From Bacteroidota bacterium (lineage in GTDB: Bacteria; Bacteroidota; Bacteroidia; Chitinophagales; Chitinophagaceae): DNA of 53,855 nt. The stretch covers positions 1 to 53,855 of the forward strand of contig JAEWKC010000012.1 in NCBI GenBank assembly GCA_023386235.1, given 5' to 3'. Below are positions 27,098 to 36,427 of the stretch, piece by piece; positions within the stretch are counted from its first letter, which is position 1, and each line of letters opens with the position of its first letter. The position numbers and the translations under genes are program-made. The notes under the pieces are model-generated. The model saw nothing but the letters and a program-made list of their open reading frames with translations. It had not been told where the DNA came from and did not search any database.

Positions 27098-28141
27098 TTA
27101 CTGATTTTTCTTTTTATAATAATCTACTTTATCCCCATCTACATACCGGCTATAAAGATACGCTGCATTTTTAAGTACAGGCGCTTTTACTCCCTTCTCT
27201 ACAAACAACCCGGTATTGGTGATCATTCTGCATTCATCCCAAATACCTTCGTTGATAAAGCTTTGCAAAAGATGAGCGCCGCCTTCTACCAGTATACTTT
27301 GAATATGCTGAGCATAGCAGAAATCCAATACCTGGTTGATGACAGACTCTTTAAAATCAATTTTTTTATACACATTCGTTCCTTCTGTTTTATCTTCCTT
27401 TGCATTAAAGATGACCGTATCGGCGGTATCATCTACAATCCCAAAATCTTTTGGAACGCTCAAATGCCTGTCAATACATAGTCTTAATGGATGATGGCCG
27501 CTGTACAGCCGGTTGGTGAGTGAAGGATTATCTTTAAGAACCGTTTGGGTTCCTACCAGGATAGCCGCTTCTTCGCTTCGCCATTTATGTACCAGCCTGT
27601 TGGTGAGTTCGTTTGTTATCATTAGTCTTTTACCTTCTTGCACACCAATGATGTTGTTGTTAGTTTGCGCCCACTTTAAAATTATATAAGGTCTTTTGTG
27701 CCGATGAAAAGTAAAAAATCTTTTGTTAAGCGCTATACATTCTTTTTCGCCAATGCCCGTCAGCACTTCTATCCCGGCATTTTGCAACTTTGCAATTCCT
27801 TGTCCGTTTACCTTGGAAAAAATATCTTTTGTACCTATCACTACTCTTTTTACACGCTGCTGTATCAGCAAATCGGTACAGGGTGGCGTTTTGCCGAAAT
27901 GCGCGCAAGGCTCAAGAGATACATACATAGTAGAAGAGGCTATCAGGTGTTTATCTTTCTCCCGTACATTTTGTATGCAATTTACTTCCGCGTGCGCCTG
28001 TCCGTATTGCTCATGAAATCCTTCTCCTATAATGCGATTGTTATGCACCAAAACGGCGCCCACCATAGGATTGGGCGCAACATAGCCCTTGCCTGCCTTA
28101 GCCAAATCAATACACCTTTGTATGTAAATTTCGTCTGTCAT
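27098..28141 (-). CDS. ribD: Riboflavin biosynthesis deaminase/reductase RibD
   Basis: This bifunctional enzyme deaminates the pyrimidine intermediate made from GTP and then reduces its ribosyl side chain in the riboflavin pathway. The N-terminal zinc deaminase domain shows HAEVNC and PCAHFGKTPPC; the C-terminal RibD_C reductase domain (about 150-347) shows YIILKWAQTNNNI and SILVEGGAHLLQSFI. The ATG at 28141 (MTDEIYIQRCIDLAKAGKGY) is preferred because it matches the usual RibD start; the longer frame from 28177 adds 12 non-conserved residues. The gene is followed immediately by the yigZ-like gene. No FMN riboswitch was recognised upstream. Confidence 0.95.
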   Translation of the reverse strand: MTDEIYIQRCIDLAKAGKGYVAPNPMVGAVLVHNNRIIGEGFHEQYGQAHAEVNCIQNVREKDKHLIASSTMYVSLEPCAHFGKTPPCTDLLIQQRVKRVVIGTKDIFSKVNGQGIAKLQNAGIEVLTGIGEKECIALNKRFFTFHRHKRPYIILKWAQTNNNIIGVQEGKRLMITNELTNRLVHKWRSEEAAILVGTQTVLKDNPSLTNRLYSGHHPLRLCIDRHLSVPKDFGIVDDTADTVIFNAKEDKTEGTNVYKKIDFKESVINQVLDFCYAQHIQSILVEGGAHLLQSFINEGIWDECRMITNTGLFVEKGVKAPVLKNAAYLYSRYVDGDKVDYYKKKNQ

Positions 28142-28304
28142 TAATACTAATGTAAAATGTTTTTGTGAATATTCCAATTATTTAATATGCGTAGAAACTT
28201 GACCAATATCATATGAAAAACTATTGTTTGTTTAAACATAATGTTATAATTTTATAATTGTAAATTAGGGGATTGCTATATGTTTATTTAAAAAAATTCA
28301 TTTC

Positions 28305-28904
28305 ATGAAAACCATATTAATCCTTTGCACGGCATTTTTATTTACTGCCTGTGCCTGCACCAAAAACAGCAAGCCTATTCTCAACGAACCCTTACCGCCT
28401 GCTACACAAACAGGTGCCAATACTTTTGGTTGCACACTCAATGGACAAGTGTTTGTACCGAATCTTTGCTATTGTTCGGTAATGCCAGAGTTTGCGATGG
28501 CGGTATATGGATATTATAGAAATACGGAAAATTCATCAGTAAGAATATTTGCAAACAGAGGGAGTAATATAAAAAACATGTTATTCATTTCTTTATATTT
28601 ATATAAAGTGTATGAAAAAAAAGGAGGAAACTACATACTAGGGAAGGCAATAGATAATGTTAACACAGGCAATCAGCCTTTCAACAATTACATCCATTGT
28701 ATGGCAGTGAGCCCTACATCAGGTAAAAGGAGATTATATGGTTCTTATGAAAACTCTGGAGAGATAATTTTAACTCAATGGGATGAAGATAACAAGATAC
28801 TTTCGGGCACCTTTTCCGGAAAACTTAAAGAATTAGAGGGAGAAGAAATAATAGAAATAAAAGACGGTAGATTTGATATAAACTTAAAAACTTTACAACC
28901 GTGA
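28305..28904 (+). CDS. Hypothetical lipoprotein
   Basis: This 199-residue protein has a lipoprotein signal (ILILCTAFLFTAC, Cys16) and a GANTFGCTLNGQVFVP segment, a start seen in many small Bacteroidota surface lipoproteins with a beta-rich fold (DUF6252-like). The rest (RLYGSYENSGEIILTQWDED, LSGTFSGKLKELEG) resembles proteins of that group. No catalytic motif is visible. Its stop overlaps the start of the next small gene by 4 bp, so the two are likely cotranscribed. Confidence 0.75.
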   Translation: MKTILILCTAFLFTACACTKNSKPILNEPLPPATQTGANTFGCTLNGQVFVPNLCYCSVMPEFAMAVYGYYRNTENSSVRIFANRGSNIKNMLFISLYLYKVYEKKGGNYILGKAIDNVNTGNQPFNNYIHCMAVSPTSGKRRLYGSYENSGEIILTQWDEDNKILSGTFSGKLKELEGEEIIEIKDGRFDINLKTLQP

Positions 28905-29128
28905 AAACATTTTTACAAAAAATTTTATTAGTTATAGTAATATTATTGTTACAAATACTATCTTACGCACAGGATAAAACTTTGTATAACTATATAATGA
29001 ATGGAGTACAAATTGCCTCTACTCCTCAAGCTTCTCCTGCTACCGTGGAACAAAAAATTGTGTACCAGTACAGTGGCGGATTGGTCAACCTCCAGAATAA
29101 TTTTGTTTATTTGAACAATGAACTTTAA
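28901..29128 (+). CDS. Small secreted hypothetical protein
   Basis: This 75-residue frame begins with GTG inside the GTGA overlap with the upstream lipoprotein gene and ends 11 bp inside prmC. It has a clear signal peptide (ILLVIVILLLQILSYAQ) and a mature part of about 50 residues (DKTLYNYIMNGVQIASTPQA). No family is recognised. The tight overlaps at both ends and the signal peptide argue that it is real, though the size leaves doubt. Confidence 0.5.
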   Translation: MKTFLQKILLVIVILLLQILSYAQDKTLYNYIMNGVQIASTPQASPATVEQKIVYQYSGGLVNLQNNFVYLNNEL

Positions 29129-29984
29129 AGAAACGGAAACGTACGTAAAGCAATACTTACAAAAAATATACCCTCAGGGCGAAGCGCAAGCCTTGGCCAC
29201 CTTATTGCTGGAATATACCACCGGCTTCACATACACACAACGACTGGTACAATCCAATCAGCTACTTACACCTTTACAAACAGAGCAGCTTCAATATAAT
29301 TTATCAAGATTGGCCGATCATGAACCCATTCAATATATTACAAACGAAGCATGGTTTTGTCATAATAAGTTCTATGTAGATAAGAATGTATTGATTCCTC
29401 GTCCCGAAACAGAAGAACTAGTGATGTGGATTGAAGATAGCGCGGACAAAACAAGGCCTTTGAAAATATTAGACATAGGCACCGGCAGTGGATGCATAGC
29501 CATATCACTTGAAAAATTACTGCCTAATGCCCGGATATATGCGGCAGATTATTCCTACACGGCATTGAACGTAGCACAAAAAAACGCGGAAGAACTGGAT
29601 GCCGACGTTCATTTTATATATGCTGACATACTATCGCAAAACAACAAAGCCTCGCATTTTGCTCCTTTTGATATGGTGGTAAGCAATCCTCCTTACATCG
29701 CACAAAATGAAAAGAGAGATATGCCCAACAATGTGCTGCTCCACGAGCCGCATACAGCCTTGTTTGTAGAGAATAACAATCCTTTACTTTTTTATGAAAA
29801 AATTATTGCTTTCTGCAAACAAAACCTGCACAATGATGGGTTGCTTTTTTTTGAAATAAACGAACAATACGGTAAACAGATAGTACAGTTGCACCAGGCA
29901 AACGGCTTTGAAAATATAATTTTAAAGAAAGATTTGCAAGGCAAAGACAGAATGACTAAAGCAACTTTAAAAAAGAACTATTAA
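29118..29984 (+). CDS. prmC: Release factor glutamine methyltransferase PrmC
   Basis: This 288-residue cytoplasmic enzyme methylates the Gln of the GGQ motif in peptide release factors RF1 and RF2 using S-adenosylmethionine. The N-terminal helical domain is followed by the methyltransferase fold with motif I LDIGTGSGCIAISLEKLLP (about 115) and the substrate-binding NPPY in VVSNPPYIAQNE (about 192). The length is typical. It overlaps the small secreted frame by 11 bp. Confidence 0.95.
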   Translation: MNFKETETYVKQYLQKIYPQGEAQALATLLLEYTTGFTYTQRLVQSNQLLTPLQTEQLQYNLSRLADHEPIQYITNEAWFCHNKFYVDKNVLIPRPETEELVMWIEDSADKTRPLKILDIGTGSGCIAISLEKLLPNARIYAADYSYTALNVAQKNAEELDADVHFIYADILSQNNKASHFAPFDMVVSNPPYIAQNEKRDMPNNVLLHEPHTALFVENNNPLLFYEKIIAFCKQNLHNDGLLFFEINEQYGKQIVQLHQANGFENIILKKDLQGKDRMTKATLKKNY

Positions 29985-30039
29985 CGTTTCTTTTATCTAC
30001 TTTTACTTACTTTTATAGAAATTCGCTTTTACAAATACG

Positions 30040-30696
30040 ATGTACAAACATTTTCAAATATTCAAATGGACACCGCTATGCATATTGGCGGTATTTACAC
30101 TTGGGTGTATGGAGCAAAGAAAACACAGCACAATGAACGAAACCATATTGGAAGGAGACGCAAAATTTATAGACACCGCAACCTTTGGGTCAGGTTGCTT
30201 TTGGTGCACCGAAGCTTTTTTTGAGCGCCTGAATGGTGTAAAGAATGTAGTGAGCGGCTATGCCGGCAGCAAAATAGAAAACCCGACTTATGAGCAGGTA
30301 AGTACCGGCACTACAGGTGCCGTGGAGGTTTGCCAGATTGCATTTGACCCTACGGTGATTTCCTACGAAGAGCTGCTGAAAGTATTCTGGGAGGTACACG
30401 ATCCTACTACTTTAAATCGGCAGGGAAATGATATAGGACCGCAATACAGGAGTGTGATTTTCTTTCATAATACACAGCAAGAGGCGCTTGCCAAAGAATA
30501 CAAAGATCGTGTAGATAAAAGCGGCGCGTGGGACAAGCCGGTGGTTACGGCCATTGAGCCATTCTCCAATTTTTATGTAGCTGAAAATTACCACCAAGAC
30601 TATTACATTAATAATATGCGACAGCCCTATTGCCAATATGTAATAAAACCCAAAATGGATAAGTTTGAAAAAGTATTCGCAGAAAAATTAAAATAA
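30040..30696 (+). CDS. msrA: Peptide methionine sulfoxide reductase MsrA, lipoprotein form
   Basis: This 218-residue protein reduces methionine-S-sulfoxide in damaged proteins. The catalytic Cys53 lies in GSGCFWCTEAFF, with family motifs GVKNVVSGYAGS, YEQVSTGTTGAVEV and FWEVHDPTTLNRQGND. An N-terminal lipoprotein signal (LCILAVFTLGC, Cys23) places it in the cell envelope rather than the cytoplasm, which suggests repair of exported proteins. It ends 5 bp from the stop of the convergent ABC ATPase gene. Confidence 0.94.
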   Translation: MYKHFQIFKWTPLCILAVFTLGCMEQRKHSTMNETILEGDAKFIDTATFGSGCFWCTEAFFERLNGVKNVVSGYAGSKIENPTYEQVSTGTTGAVEVCQIAFDPTVISYEELLKVFWEVHDPTTLNRQGNDIGPQYRSVIFFHNTQQEALAKEYKDRVDKSGAWDKPVVTAIEPFSNFYVAENYHQDYYINNMRQPYCQYVIKPKMDKFEKVFAEKLK

Positions 30697-30701
30697 AAGC
30701 G

Positions 30702-31484
30702 CTATGGATTGTCGATGGTACCGTCTTCAATCCTTCTCATTTTTCTGGCACCCTGGAAGAAGTCTGATGCAAAAATAAAATCATTCAGCAAGTCATCTTC
30801 GCTGTAGAATATTTCTTTGTTGTTGCCTTCCCACTGTACCCTGCCCTGATGCAGGTACACAATATGATCGCCCATTTCCATAAGGCTGTTCATATCGTGG
30901 GTAACTACAACGGTAGTGGTGTGATATTCTTCGGTAATTTCTTTAATGAGCTTATCAATCAACAAAGAAGTTTGCGGATCTAAGCCGGAATTAGGCTCAT
31001 CGCAAAAAAGATATTTAGGATTGAGTACCAGCGCCCTGGCAATACCCACTCTTTTTTTCATTCCGCCGCTGATCTCTGCAGGCAGCTTCTTGTGGGCGTC
31101 GGGCAGGTTCACACGTTTTAGCACTTCGTTTACCCTGTCTGCTTTTTCTGAGCGCGACATGTCGGAAAACATATCGAGCGGAAAGCGTACATTTTGTTCA
31201 ACCGTCATTGAATCGAAAAGAGCGGAGCCCTGAAACAACATTCCTATCTCTTTACGGATTTCGGCCATCTCTTTATTAGACATGGACACGATATTTTCTT
31301 CTTCGTAAAATATTTCTCCTTCTTCCGGCTTGAACAATCCTACTATGCATTTCAACAATACGCTTTTACCGCTACCACTGGTACCGATGATCAGGTTGCA
31401 CTTGCCGGGCTCTATCACCATGCTTACGCCTTTTAGCACTTCCTTTTCGCCGAATCTTTTCTTTACGTTGTTTAGCGTGATCAT
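30702..31484 (-). CDS. ABC transporter ATP-binding protein, Mla/MCE type
   Basis: This 260-residue ATPase has Walker A GTSGSGKS (34-41), a Q-loop in GMLFQGSALFDSMTVEQNV, the signature ISGGMKKRVGIARAL, Walker B YLFCDEPNSGLDP, and the switch His in VVVTHDMNS. The SALFDSMTV and GGMKKRV forms are typical of MlaF-type ATPases that power phospholipid transport between membranes. The permease (MlaE) and MCE-domain genes are not next to it on this strand: lysA lies 24 bp upstream. The partner proteins must be encoded elsewhere. Confidence 0.88.
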   Translation of the reverse strand: MITLNNVKKRFGEKEVLKGVSMVIEPGKCNLIIGTSGSGKSVLLKCIVGLFKPEEGEIFYEEENIVSMSNKEMAEIRKEIGMLFQGSALFDSMTVEQNVRFPLDMFSDMSRSEKADRVNEVLKRVNLPDAHKKLPAEISGGMKKRVGIARALVLNPKYLFCDEPNSGLDPQTSLLIDKLIKEITEEYHTTTVVVTHDMNSLMEMGDHIVYLHQGRVQWEGNNKEIFYSEDDLLNDFIFASDFFQGARKMRRIEDGTIDNP

Positions 31485-31508
31485 GTTATTGTTGAGTTTT
31501 TTGTAAAG

Positions 31509-32714
31509 TTAAAGTACTTCAATTTGATTGCGCAACAAATCTTCTGAAGTATCTTTTTTTCTAATCAATAATTTTTTTCCATCCATTAAAAGTACTTCAG
31601 CCGGTTTTAGCCGTGAATTAAAATTGCTGCTCATTTCAAATCCGTAGGCGCCTGCGTTTCTAAATACAAGCAAATCTCCTTCTCTTACCTCGGGCAATTT
31701 TCTATCCCAGGCAAAAGTATCCGTTTCGCATATATTGCCTACTACGGTATAAATTCTTTCAGCTCCGTCAGGATTACTGATATTATCAATTTTATGATAA
31801 GACTCGTAAAACATAGGGCGTATCAAATGATTAAAGCCGGAATTAACCCCTATGAAAACGGTAGCGGTAGTGTGTTTTATGACATTTGCCTTTACTACAA
31901 AACTACCCGATTCGCTTACCAGGTATTTACCGGGTTCAAACCATATTTCAATATTTTTACCGGTTTCTTTTTCATATTTATTAAACGTGGCAGCCACTTT
32001 TTCTCCTAGAGCGGCCACATCTGTTTCTATATCTGACTCTTGGTAAGGCACTTTAAACCCGCTACCTAAATCTATAAATTCTATCTGCGGAAAGCGTGTG
32101 GCTACATCAAGCATTACATCAAGGCCGGTTAAAAAAACACCGATGTCTTTGATCTCGCTTCCGGTATGCATGTGCAGCCCGTTTACATTGAGGTTGGTAG
32201 ATTTTACAATACGCTCCACATGTCTTATCTGGTGAATGGAGATACCAAATTTACTATCGATATGCCCGGTAGATATTTTGTAGTTGCCGCCCGCCATAAT
32301 GTGCGGATTGAGCCTTATACAAACAGGATAACTATTTCCATACTTGTTACCAAAGCGCTCTAAAATAGAAATATTGTCAATATTGATATGTACCCCTAAG
32401 TCTTTACCCTGCTCTATCTCTTCAAAATCAACACAGTTGGGCGTAAACATAATTTGCTGCGGGTCAAAGCCTGCCTTCAATCCCAGCTTTACTTCCTCTA
32501 TGCTCACACAGTCAAGCCCCGCTCCCAGCTGGTGCATGTATTTTAATATATTGATATTAGTAAGTGCTTTACACGCATAAAAAAACTTAGCGTTGGATGT
32601 AGCAAAAGCATTTACAAGTTTACTATATTGTTCTTTAATTTTTTCCGCGTCGTATATATATACGGGAGTACCAAATTCATTCGCTGCTGCAATTAATTCC
32701 TCGTTCGTTGCCAT
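31509..32714 (-). CDS. lysA: Diaminopimelate decarboxylase LysA
   Basis: This 401-residue PLP enzyme of fold III converts meso-diaminopimelate to lysine. The PLP lysine lies in FFYACKALTN (Lys49). Other family marks are NGLHMHTGSEI, FIDLGSGFKVPY, IWFEPGKYLV and the active-site Cys region VGNICETDTFAWDR. The length is typical. The downstream gene on the same strand is the Mla-type ATPase (24 bp apart). Confidence 0.95.
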   Translation of the reverse strand: MATNEELIAAANEFGTPVYIYDAEKIKEQYSKLVNAFATSNAKFFYACKALTNINILKYMHQLGAGLDCVSIEEVKLGLKAGFDPQQIMFTPNCVDFEEIEQGKDLGVHINIDNISILERFGNKYGNSYPVCIRLNPHIMAGGNYKISTGHIDSKFGISIHQIRHVERIVKSTNLNVNGLHMHTGSEIKDIGVFLTGLDVMLDVATRFPQIEFIDLGSGFKVPYQESDIETDVAALGEKVAATFNKYEKETGKNIEIWFEPGKYLVSESGSFVVKANVIKHTTATVFIGVNSGFNHLIRPMFYESYHKIDNISNPDGAERIYTVVGNICETDTFAWDRKLPEVREGDLLVFRNAGAYGFEMSSNFNSRLKPAEVLLMDGKKLLIRKKDTSEDLLRNQIEVL

Positions 32715-32798
32715 TTTATTTATTATAATTATTTTCCGGTCAGCGAAAATAAGAAATGTAATTGAAAAACAGTAAAATACGCCGCAATCAACGTTTAA

Positions 32799-34032
32799 TT
32801 ATTCTTCATTTTTCACAAATACAAGTTTACTATTATCGCTTTTATGTATCTGATTGTAAAAGACTACGTAGTCTTTATAATCTGTTTTAGGAAAGCGTCC
32901 GTCATTTCTGCTGTAAGTTCGTTTTACTTCTACCTGATTATTCTTTACAGTATACTCCAGTACGTACAAGCCAAATTTATTATCAATCTTTATATTTTTC
33001 GGGATGGATTCGGGTTTGTATCCTTCCGGAATTTCTATTTGAATTGTATCTCTGTCTATAAACGGATAGTCATATACAATATCAAATTGCCTTTCTGTAT
33101 CGGCATCCAGCTTATTGCGTGTAGCAGACAAAATCAATGGATGTAAGAAAATCCTTTTCCCCGAAACGCTTGCATAGTTGAGCGAAGTCTATCACTATTT
33201 GGAAACCTGTACTGCGAAAGCTGAAATTCTATTTTGGAAAGATTATTTTTTAAAGAAGCTACATAAGGCTCTTCTTTCAATGGCGCTATATTTTCTGCTG
33301 TCCATTTATGATAAATAACCTCTCCCGAAAGATTAGCTCTACTGGAGTGCGTGGTGCTGGTAGCGCTGTTGGAAATAGAAAAGTTGCTAAAAGAAGATTT
33401 TGTTTCCTTGCTTATGGGTATAAAACCCTGAGACAGGAATACGTAATTGAAAAACTGCGGAATGCCTACTTCATAACTGCTGAATAATACCGGGTTAGTA
33501 TAATCTTGGAAGATCCAGGGCTGCAGGTTAAATAAGAAATCAGACTTGATTGTATAGGTATATTCTATAATTGAATTTTCTGTGACTTCGGGCAGGGAAA
33601 CTTAGCCAGCGTATAGTTTTTATCAAACTTTTCTTTGAAAATACTTTTTCTTTCCAGCTGTGTTTCTTTTACTTTACCATTTGCCAGGTTGTAGGTGACC
33701 GCTTTTACATTGCCCAATTCTTCTTCCTGACTGTTACTTCTATAAAGGCTAATGGTAACATTCGCCTCATCAAAACCTTTCTTATTAAGTATTTTCACCT
33801 GCCTCGCTCTTGTATATACTAAGGTAAACCAGCCTTTATCGTTGCCCTCAAACGTAGACGAACCAATGTCTTTCAGCACTATGGCGTTGGCATTTGTATC
33901 TATCAGCGGCGAGTTGATCGTAAAACTTTCCGGAGTGACTTTTTCCAGCTTGATTTTATTTTGACCAAAAGTAAAATGGGCGTTTGCCAACAGTGCAAAC
34001 ACCGGCATAAGGAAGAGTAGAAGCTTTTTCAT
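32799..34032 (-). pseudogene. Broken DUF3857/transglutaminase-like gene (frameshift plus internal deletion)
   Basis: The N-terminal piece (33565-34032) has a signal peptide and the DUF3857 start (FTLVYTRARQVKILNKKGFD). Its frame is lost near 33592-33600, where one base appears to be missing: the correct continuation PEVTENSIIEYTYTIKSDFL lies in another frame and runs on through FNLQPWIFQDY and HKWTAENIAPLKEEPYVASL to about 33170. There it joins abruptly, out of frame, to the C-terminal domain (KRIFLHPLILSATRNKLDAD, then FDIVYDYPFIDRD; 32799 to about 33165). The catalytic transglutaminase core, roughly 300 residues in family members of about 640, is absent. The gene can therefore not make an active enzyme. 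Intact relatives are exported proteins of unclear function. Confidence 0.85.
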
Positions 34033-34213
34033 GAGTGTGTTTTTAAATTTTTACTTCTTTTCAGAATGGCATTTGCAGAAATAACTTTTTCTTCTTTAGT
34101 TTATATAAAAAAAATAAAACAAATACTTATTCGGTTTTTAAAGATAGTTTACGAGCGTGCTTTTTTATAGATGTATTTACAATCAAATTTAATTATTCAT
34201 TAACATAAATGCC

Positions 34214-34244
34214 AAAAAAAGGACATGATTTTAATCATATCCTT
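34214..34244 (-). terminator. Rho-independent terminator of the porin-family gene
   Basis: On the minus strand a 12-bp stem with one mismatch (AAGGATATGATT pairing with AATCATGTCCTT) is followed by seven T. It lies 23 bp after the stop of the beta-barrel gene at 34267. Confidence 0.75.
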
Positions 34245-34266
34245 AATAAACTCTATATTATTAATA

Positions 34267-34848
34267 TTAGAAAATGTTGTATCCAATACCAACCTGCAGC
34301 ATTTGCGACTTCCATTTTTCCTGGTCGCCAAGATCATTGATATTGGTAAGGCCTATATTATATCTTCCGTAAATTTTAAAGTTATTTAAATTGATCTGGG
34401 CGCCTAATACAGCACTGGTATTGCCGGATTTAAAGGCTTCTTTTGAATTTTCAAGTACGGTTTTATCCTGATTTACCAATACAGAGAACTGTGGCCCGGC
34501 CTGCAATGTGAGCACATTCGCCACATTATAGTTAAGTAAAATAGGGATGCTTAAATAGTCAAGTTTGGCCTTCGTATTGGGTTTTAAATTTTCGTAAGTA
34601 AGATCGCCGGAGGCAGTTCTGGTTTGTGTCTGCCCATAAATCAATTCCGGCTGAACGCCCCATTTATCGTTAAAATCATAATTAAGATAAGCGCCTACAT
34701 GATAAGATAAATTAAATTCATCTTTAAAAGAGCTGCCATCTATCTTGCCCATGTTTGCACCGGCTTTCACGCCCAAATGCAATTGCTGAGCTTCTACGTT
34801 TAAGGCAATGAACAAAACTGTTGCAGTTGCCAGAATTATCTTTTTCAT
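34267..34848 (-). CDS. Small outer-membrane beta-barrel (porin family) protein
   Basis: This 193-residue exported protein starts with a signal peptide (IILATATVLFIALNVEAQ). The mature part is the PorT/OMP_b-brl_2 type of eight-strand barrel: LHLGVKAGANMGKIDGSSF, GAYLNYDFNDKWGVQPELIY, YLSIPILLNYNVANVLTLQA, GPQFSVLVNQ, and a C-terminal aromatic (GIGYNIF). Function in these small barrels is usually unknown. A terminator follows, and an inverted repeat overlaps the probable promoter upstream. Confidence 0.88.
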   Translation of the reverse strand: MKKIILATATVLFIALNVEAQQLHLGVKAGANMGKIDGSSFKDEFNLSYHVGAYLNYDFNDKWGVQPELIYGQTQTRTASGDLTYENLKPNTKAKLDYLSIPILLNYNVANVLTLQAGPQFSVLVNQDKTVLENSKEAFKSGNTSAVLGAQINLNNFKIYGRYNIGLTNINDLGDQEKWKSQMLQVGIGYNIF

Positions 34849-34912
34849 AAAAAAATTATTTAAGTTGATGATGAGACCCTGATTACTATTATTCGTTTAG
34901 ATTCCATTTATG

Positions 34913-34934
34913 TTTTACTTTAATCAAAGTAAAA
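34913..34934. promoter_or_regulatory. Inverted repeat TTTTACTTT-aatc-AAAGTAAAA in a divergent promoter region
   Basis: The 9-bp arms are perfect. On the minus strand the left arm contains TACTTTG, a -7-like sequence about 65 bp before the porin-family start. On the plus strand the structure is followed by a T-rich run but no gene ends there, so an operator is more likely than a terminator. Confidence 0.35.
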
Positions 34935-34971
34935 GATTTTTTTTATTTTTAAAGCATTAAAAAACTTAAAA

Positions 34972-35475
34972 TTGACATTTACCCACAACATAAGAGCAGC
35001 GAACCAACAAGATTTAAGATATATTTTAGAAATCATGAATGAGGCTATTGAAAAAACCACCGCTATTTATGATTATACGCTTAAAGACGAAAGATACATT
35101 AATAATTGGTTTCAGGAAAAGAAAATTAATCGCTGCCCCGTATTTATTTACCAGCACAATGATGTGCCTGTAGCTTACGGCAGCTACGCGCAGTTCAGGC
35201 CAAAAGAAGGTTATCAGTTTAGTGTGGAACATTCTGTATATGTACTGCCTGCATACAGGAACAAAGGCATTGGCAGGCTGCTTTTACAGCAATTGATCAG
35301 CTATGCAAAGCAAAACAATATTCATTGTATGATAGCCGGAATAGACGCTGAAAACTTCACCAGCATTGAGTTACATAAAAAATTAGGATTCGAGCAGGTT
35401 GGGTTGATAAAAGAGTCGGCATATAAATTTGACCGCTGGCTGGACTTGGTATTTATGCAACTTTTATTGAAATAA
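34972..35475 (+). CDS. GNAT family N-acetyltransferase (phosphinothricin acetyltransferase-like)
   Basis: This 167-residue cytoplasmic enzyme transfers acetyl from acetyl-CoA to an amine. IRAANQQDLRYILEIMNEAI and TTAIYDYTLKDERYINNWF match the PAT/Bar subgroup. The acetyl-CoA loop is YVLPAYRNKGIGRLLLQQLI, followed by FTSIELHKKLGFEQVG. The start is TTG at 34972; the next ATG (35035) would remove the first strand and helix of the fold, so TTG is chosen. The substrate is unknown. Confidence 0.85.
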   Translation: MTFTHNIRAANQQDLRYILEIMNEAIEKTTAIYDYTLKDERYINNWFQEKKINRCPVFIYQHNDVPVAYGSYAQFRPKEGYQFSVEHSVYVLPAYRNKGIGRLLLQQLISYAKQNNIHCMIAGIDAENFTSIELHKKLGFEQVGLIKESAYKFDRWLDLVFMQLLLK

Positions 35476-35530
35476 AAAATTAGAAAATTTCAATTAAGGT
35501 CATTACTTTGCAGCACAAATTAAAGCAATA

Positions 35531-36427
35531 TTGAAATCTGCACTTCTACAACTTAACCTGGCTGTTTTTATTTGGGGATTTACCGGTGTGCTGGGCAGGG
35601 CTATTACACTCAATTCAGGCTGGCTTACCTGGTGGCGTATGCTTATCACCGTGGCTACACTTTTGCTGATGTATGGCTATAAAAAACGCATTCAGAAAAT
35701 AAATCTGAAAGATTTCTTTCGCATAGGATTTGTAGGTTTCGTACTGGCTTTGCACTGGCTTTGCTTTTACGGCAGCATAAAAATGTCTAATGTATCTATA
35801 GCCCTTACATGTCTTTCTACCTCCGGGCTTGCATCAGCATTGTTAGAACCCTTATTTTTTAAAAGAAGGATAAAACCGGGCGAAATACTTTTAGGATTAT
35901 TAACGCTGTCCGGGGTGATCATTGTGTATTATACCAATCTTCATTTCTCTATGGGCATATACATTGGCTTACTGGCCATGCTGCTAACTGTATTTACTTC
36001 TATATTAAATAAAAAGCTGGTCAACGATTACAAGTCAGAAACCATTACCATATACCAGCTAAGCGGTGGCTTTCTCGCGCTGACGGTTTTGATGCCTTTG
36101 TATCATTTTCTTTTCCCGACGGAAAATATTTTTCCTGTAAAATTTGATTGGCTATGGCTGATTATTCTTGCGTGGGTATGTACTATCTGGACCTATTTTT
36201 TATATGTATCCGCTTTACGGAAAATCACGCCGTTTACCATGAATCTTACGCTTACACTGGAGCCTGTATACGGCATTATACTTGCGTTTGTGCTGTACAA
36301 AGAAAACGAAAGCCTTTCCAAACATTTCTATATAGGACTGCTGCTGATACTTTTAGCTGTGTTTTTACAAACAAGATTGCTGGTAAGGCAAGATAAAAAT
36401 CAGTCAGGCAATTTTTCCAGTACATAA
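35531..36427 (+). CDS. EamA/DMT-family transporter
   Basis: This 298-residue inner-membrane protein has two EamA repeats with about ten helices (LNLAVFIWGFTGVLGRAITL in the first; a second repeat from about 150). It is related to RhaT/YdcZ-type drug/metabolite exporters. The start is TTG at 35531, which gives the full first helix. The substrate cannot be told. Its 3' end overlaps the convergent YkgJ-family gene by 28 bp. Confidence 0.88.
   Translation: MKSALLQLNLAVFIWGFTGVLGRAITLNSGWLTWWRMLITVATLLLMYGYKKRIQKINLKDFFRIGFVGFVLALHWLCFYGSIKMSNVSIALTCLSTSGLASALLEPLFFKRRIKPGEILLGLLTLSGVIIVYYTNLHFSMGIYIGLLAMLLTVFTSILNKKLVNDYKSETITIYQLSGGFLALTVLMPLYHFLFPTENIFPVKFDWLWLIILAWVCTIWTYFLYVSALRKITPFTMNLTLTLEPVYGIILAFVLYKENESLSKHFYIGLLLILLAVFLQTRLLVRQDKNQSGNFSST

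Noticed and set aside
27698..28144. Plus-strand frame of 148 residues
   Set aside because: Antisense to ribD, which has full catalytic motifs.
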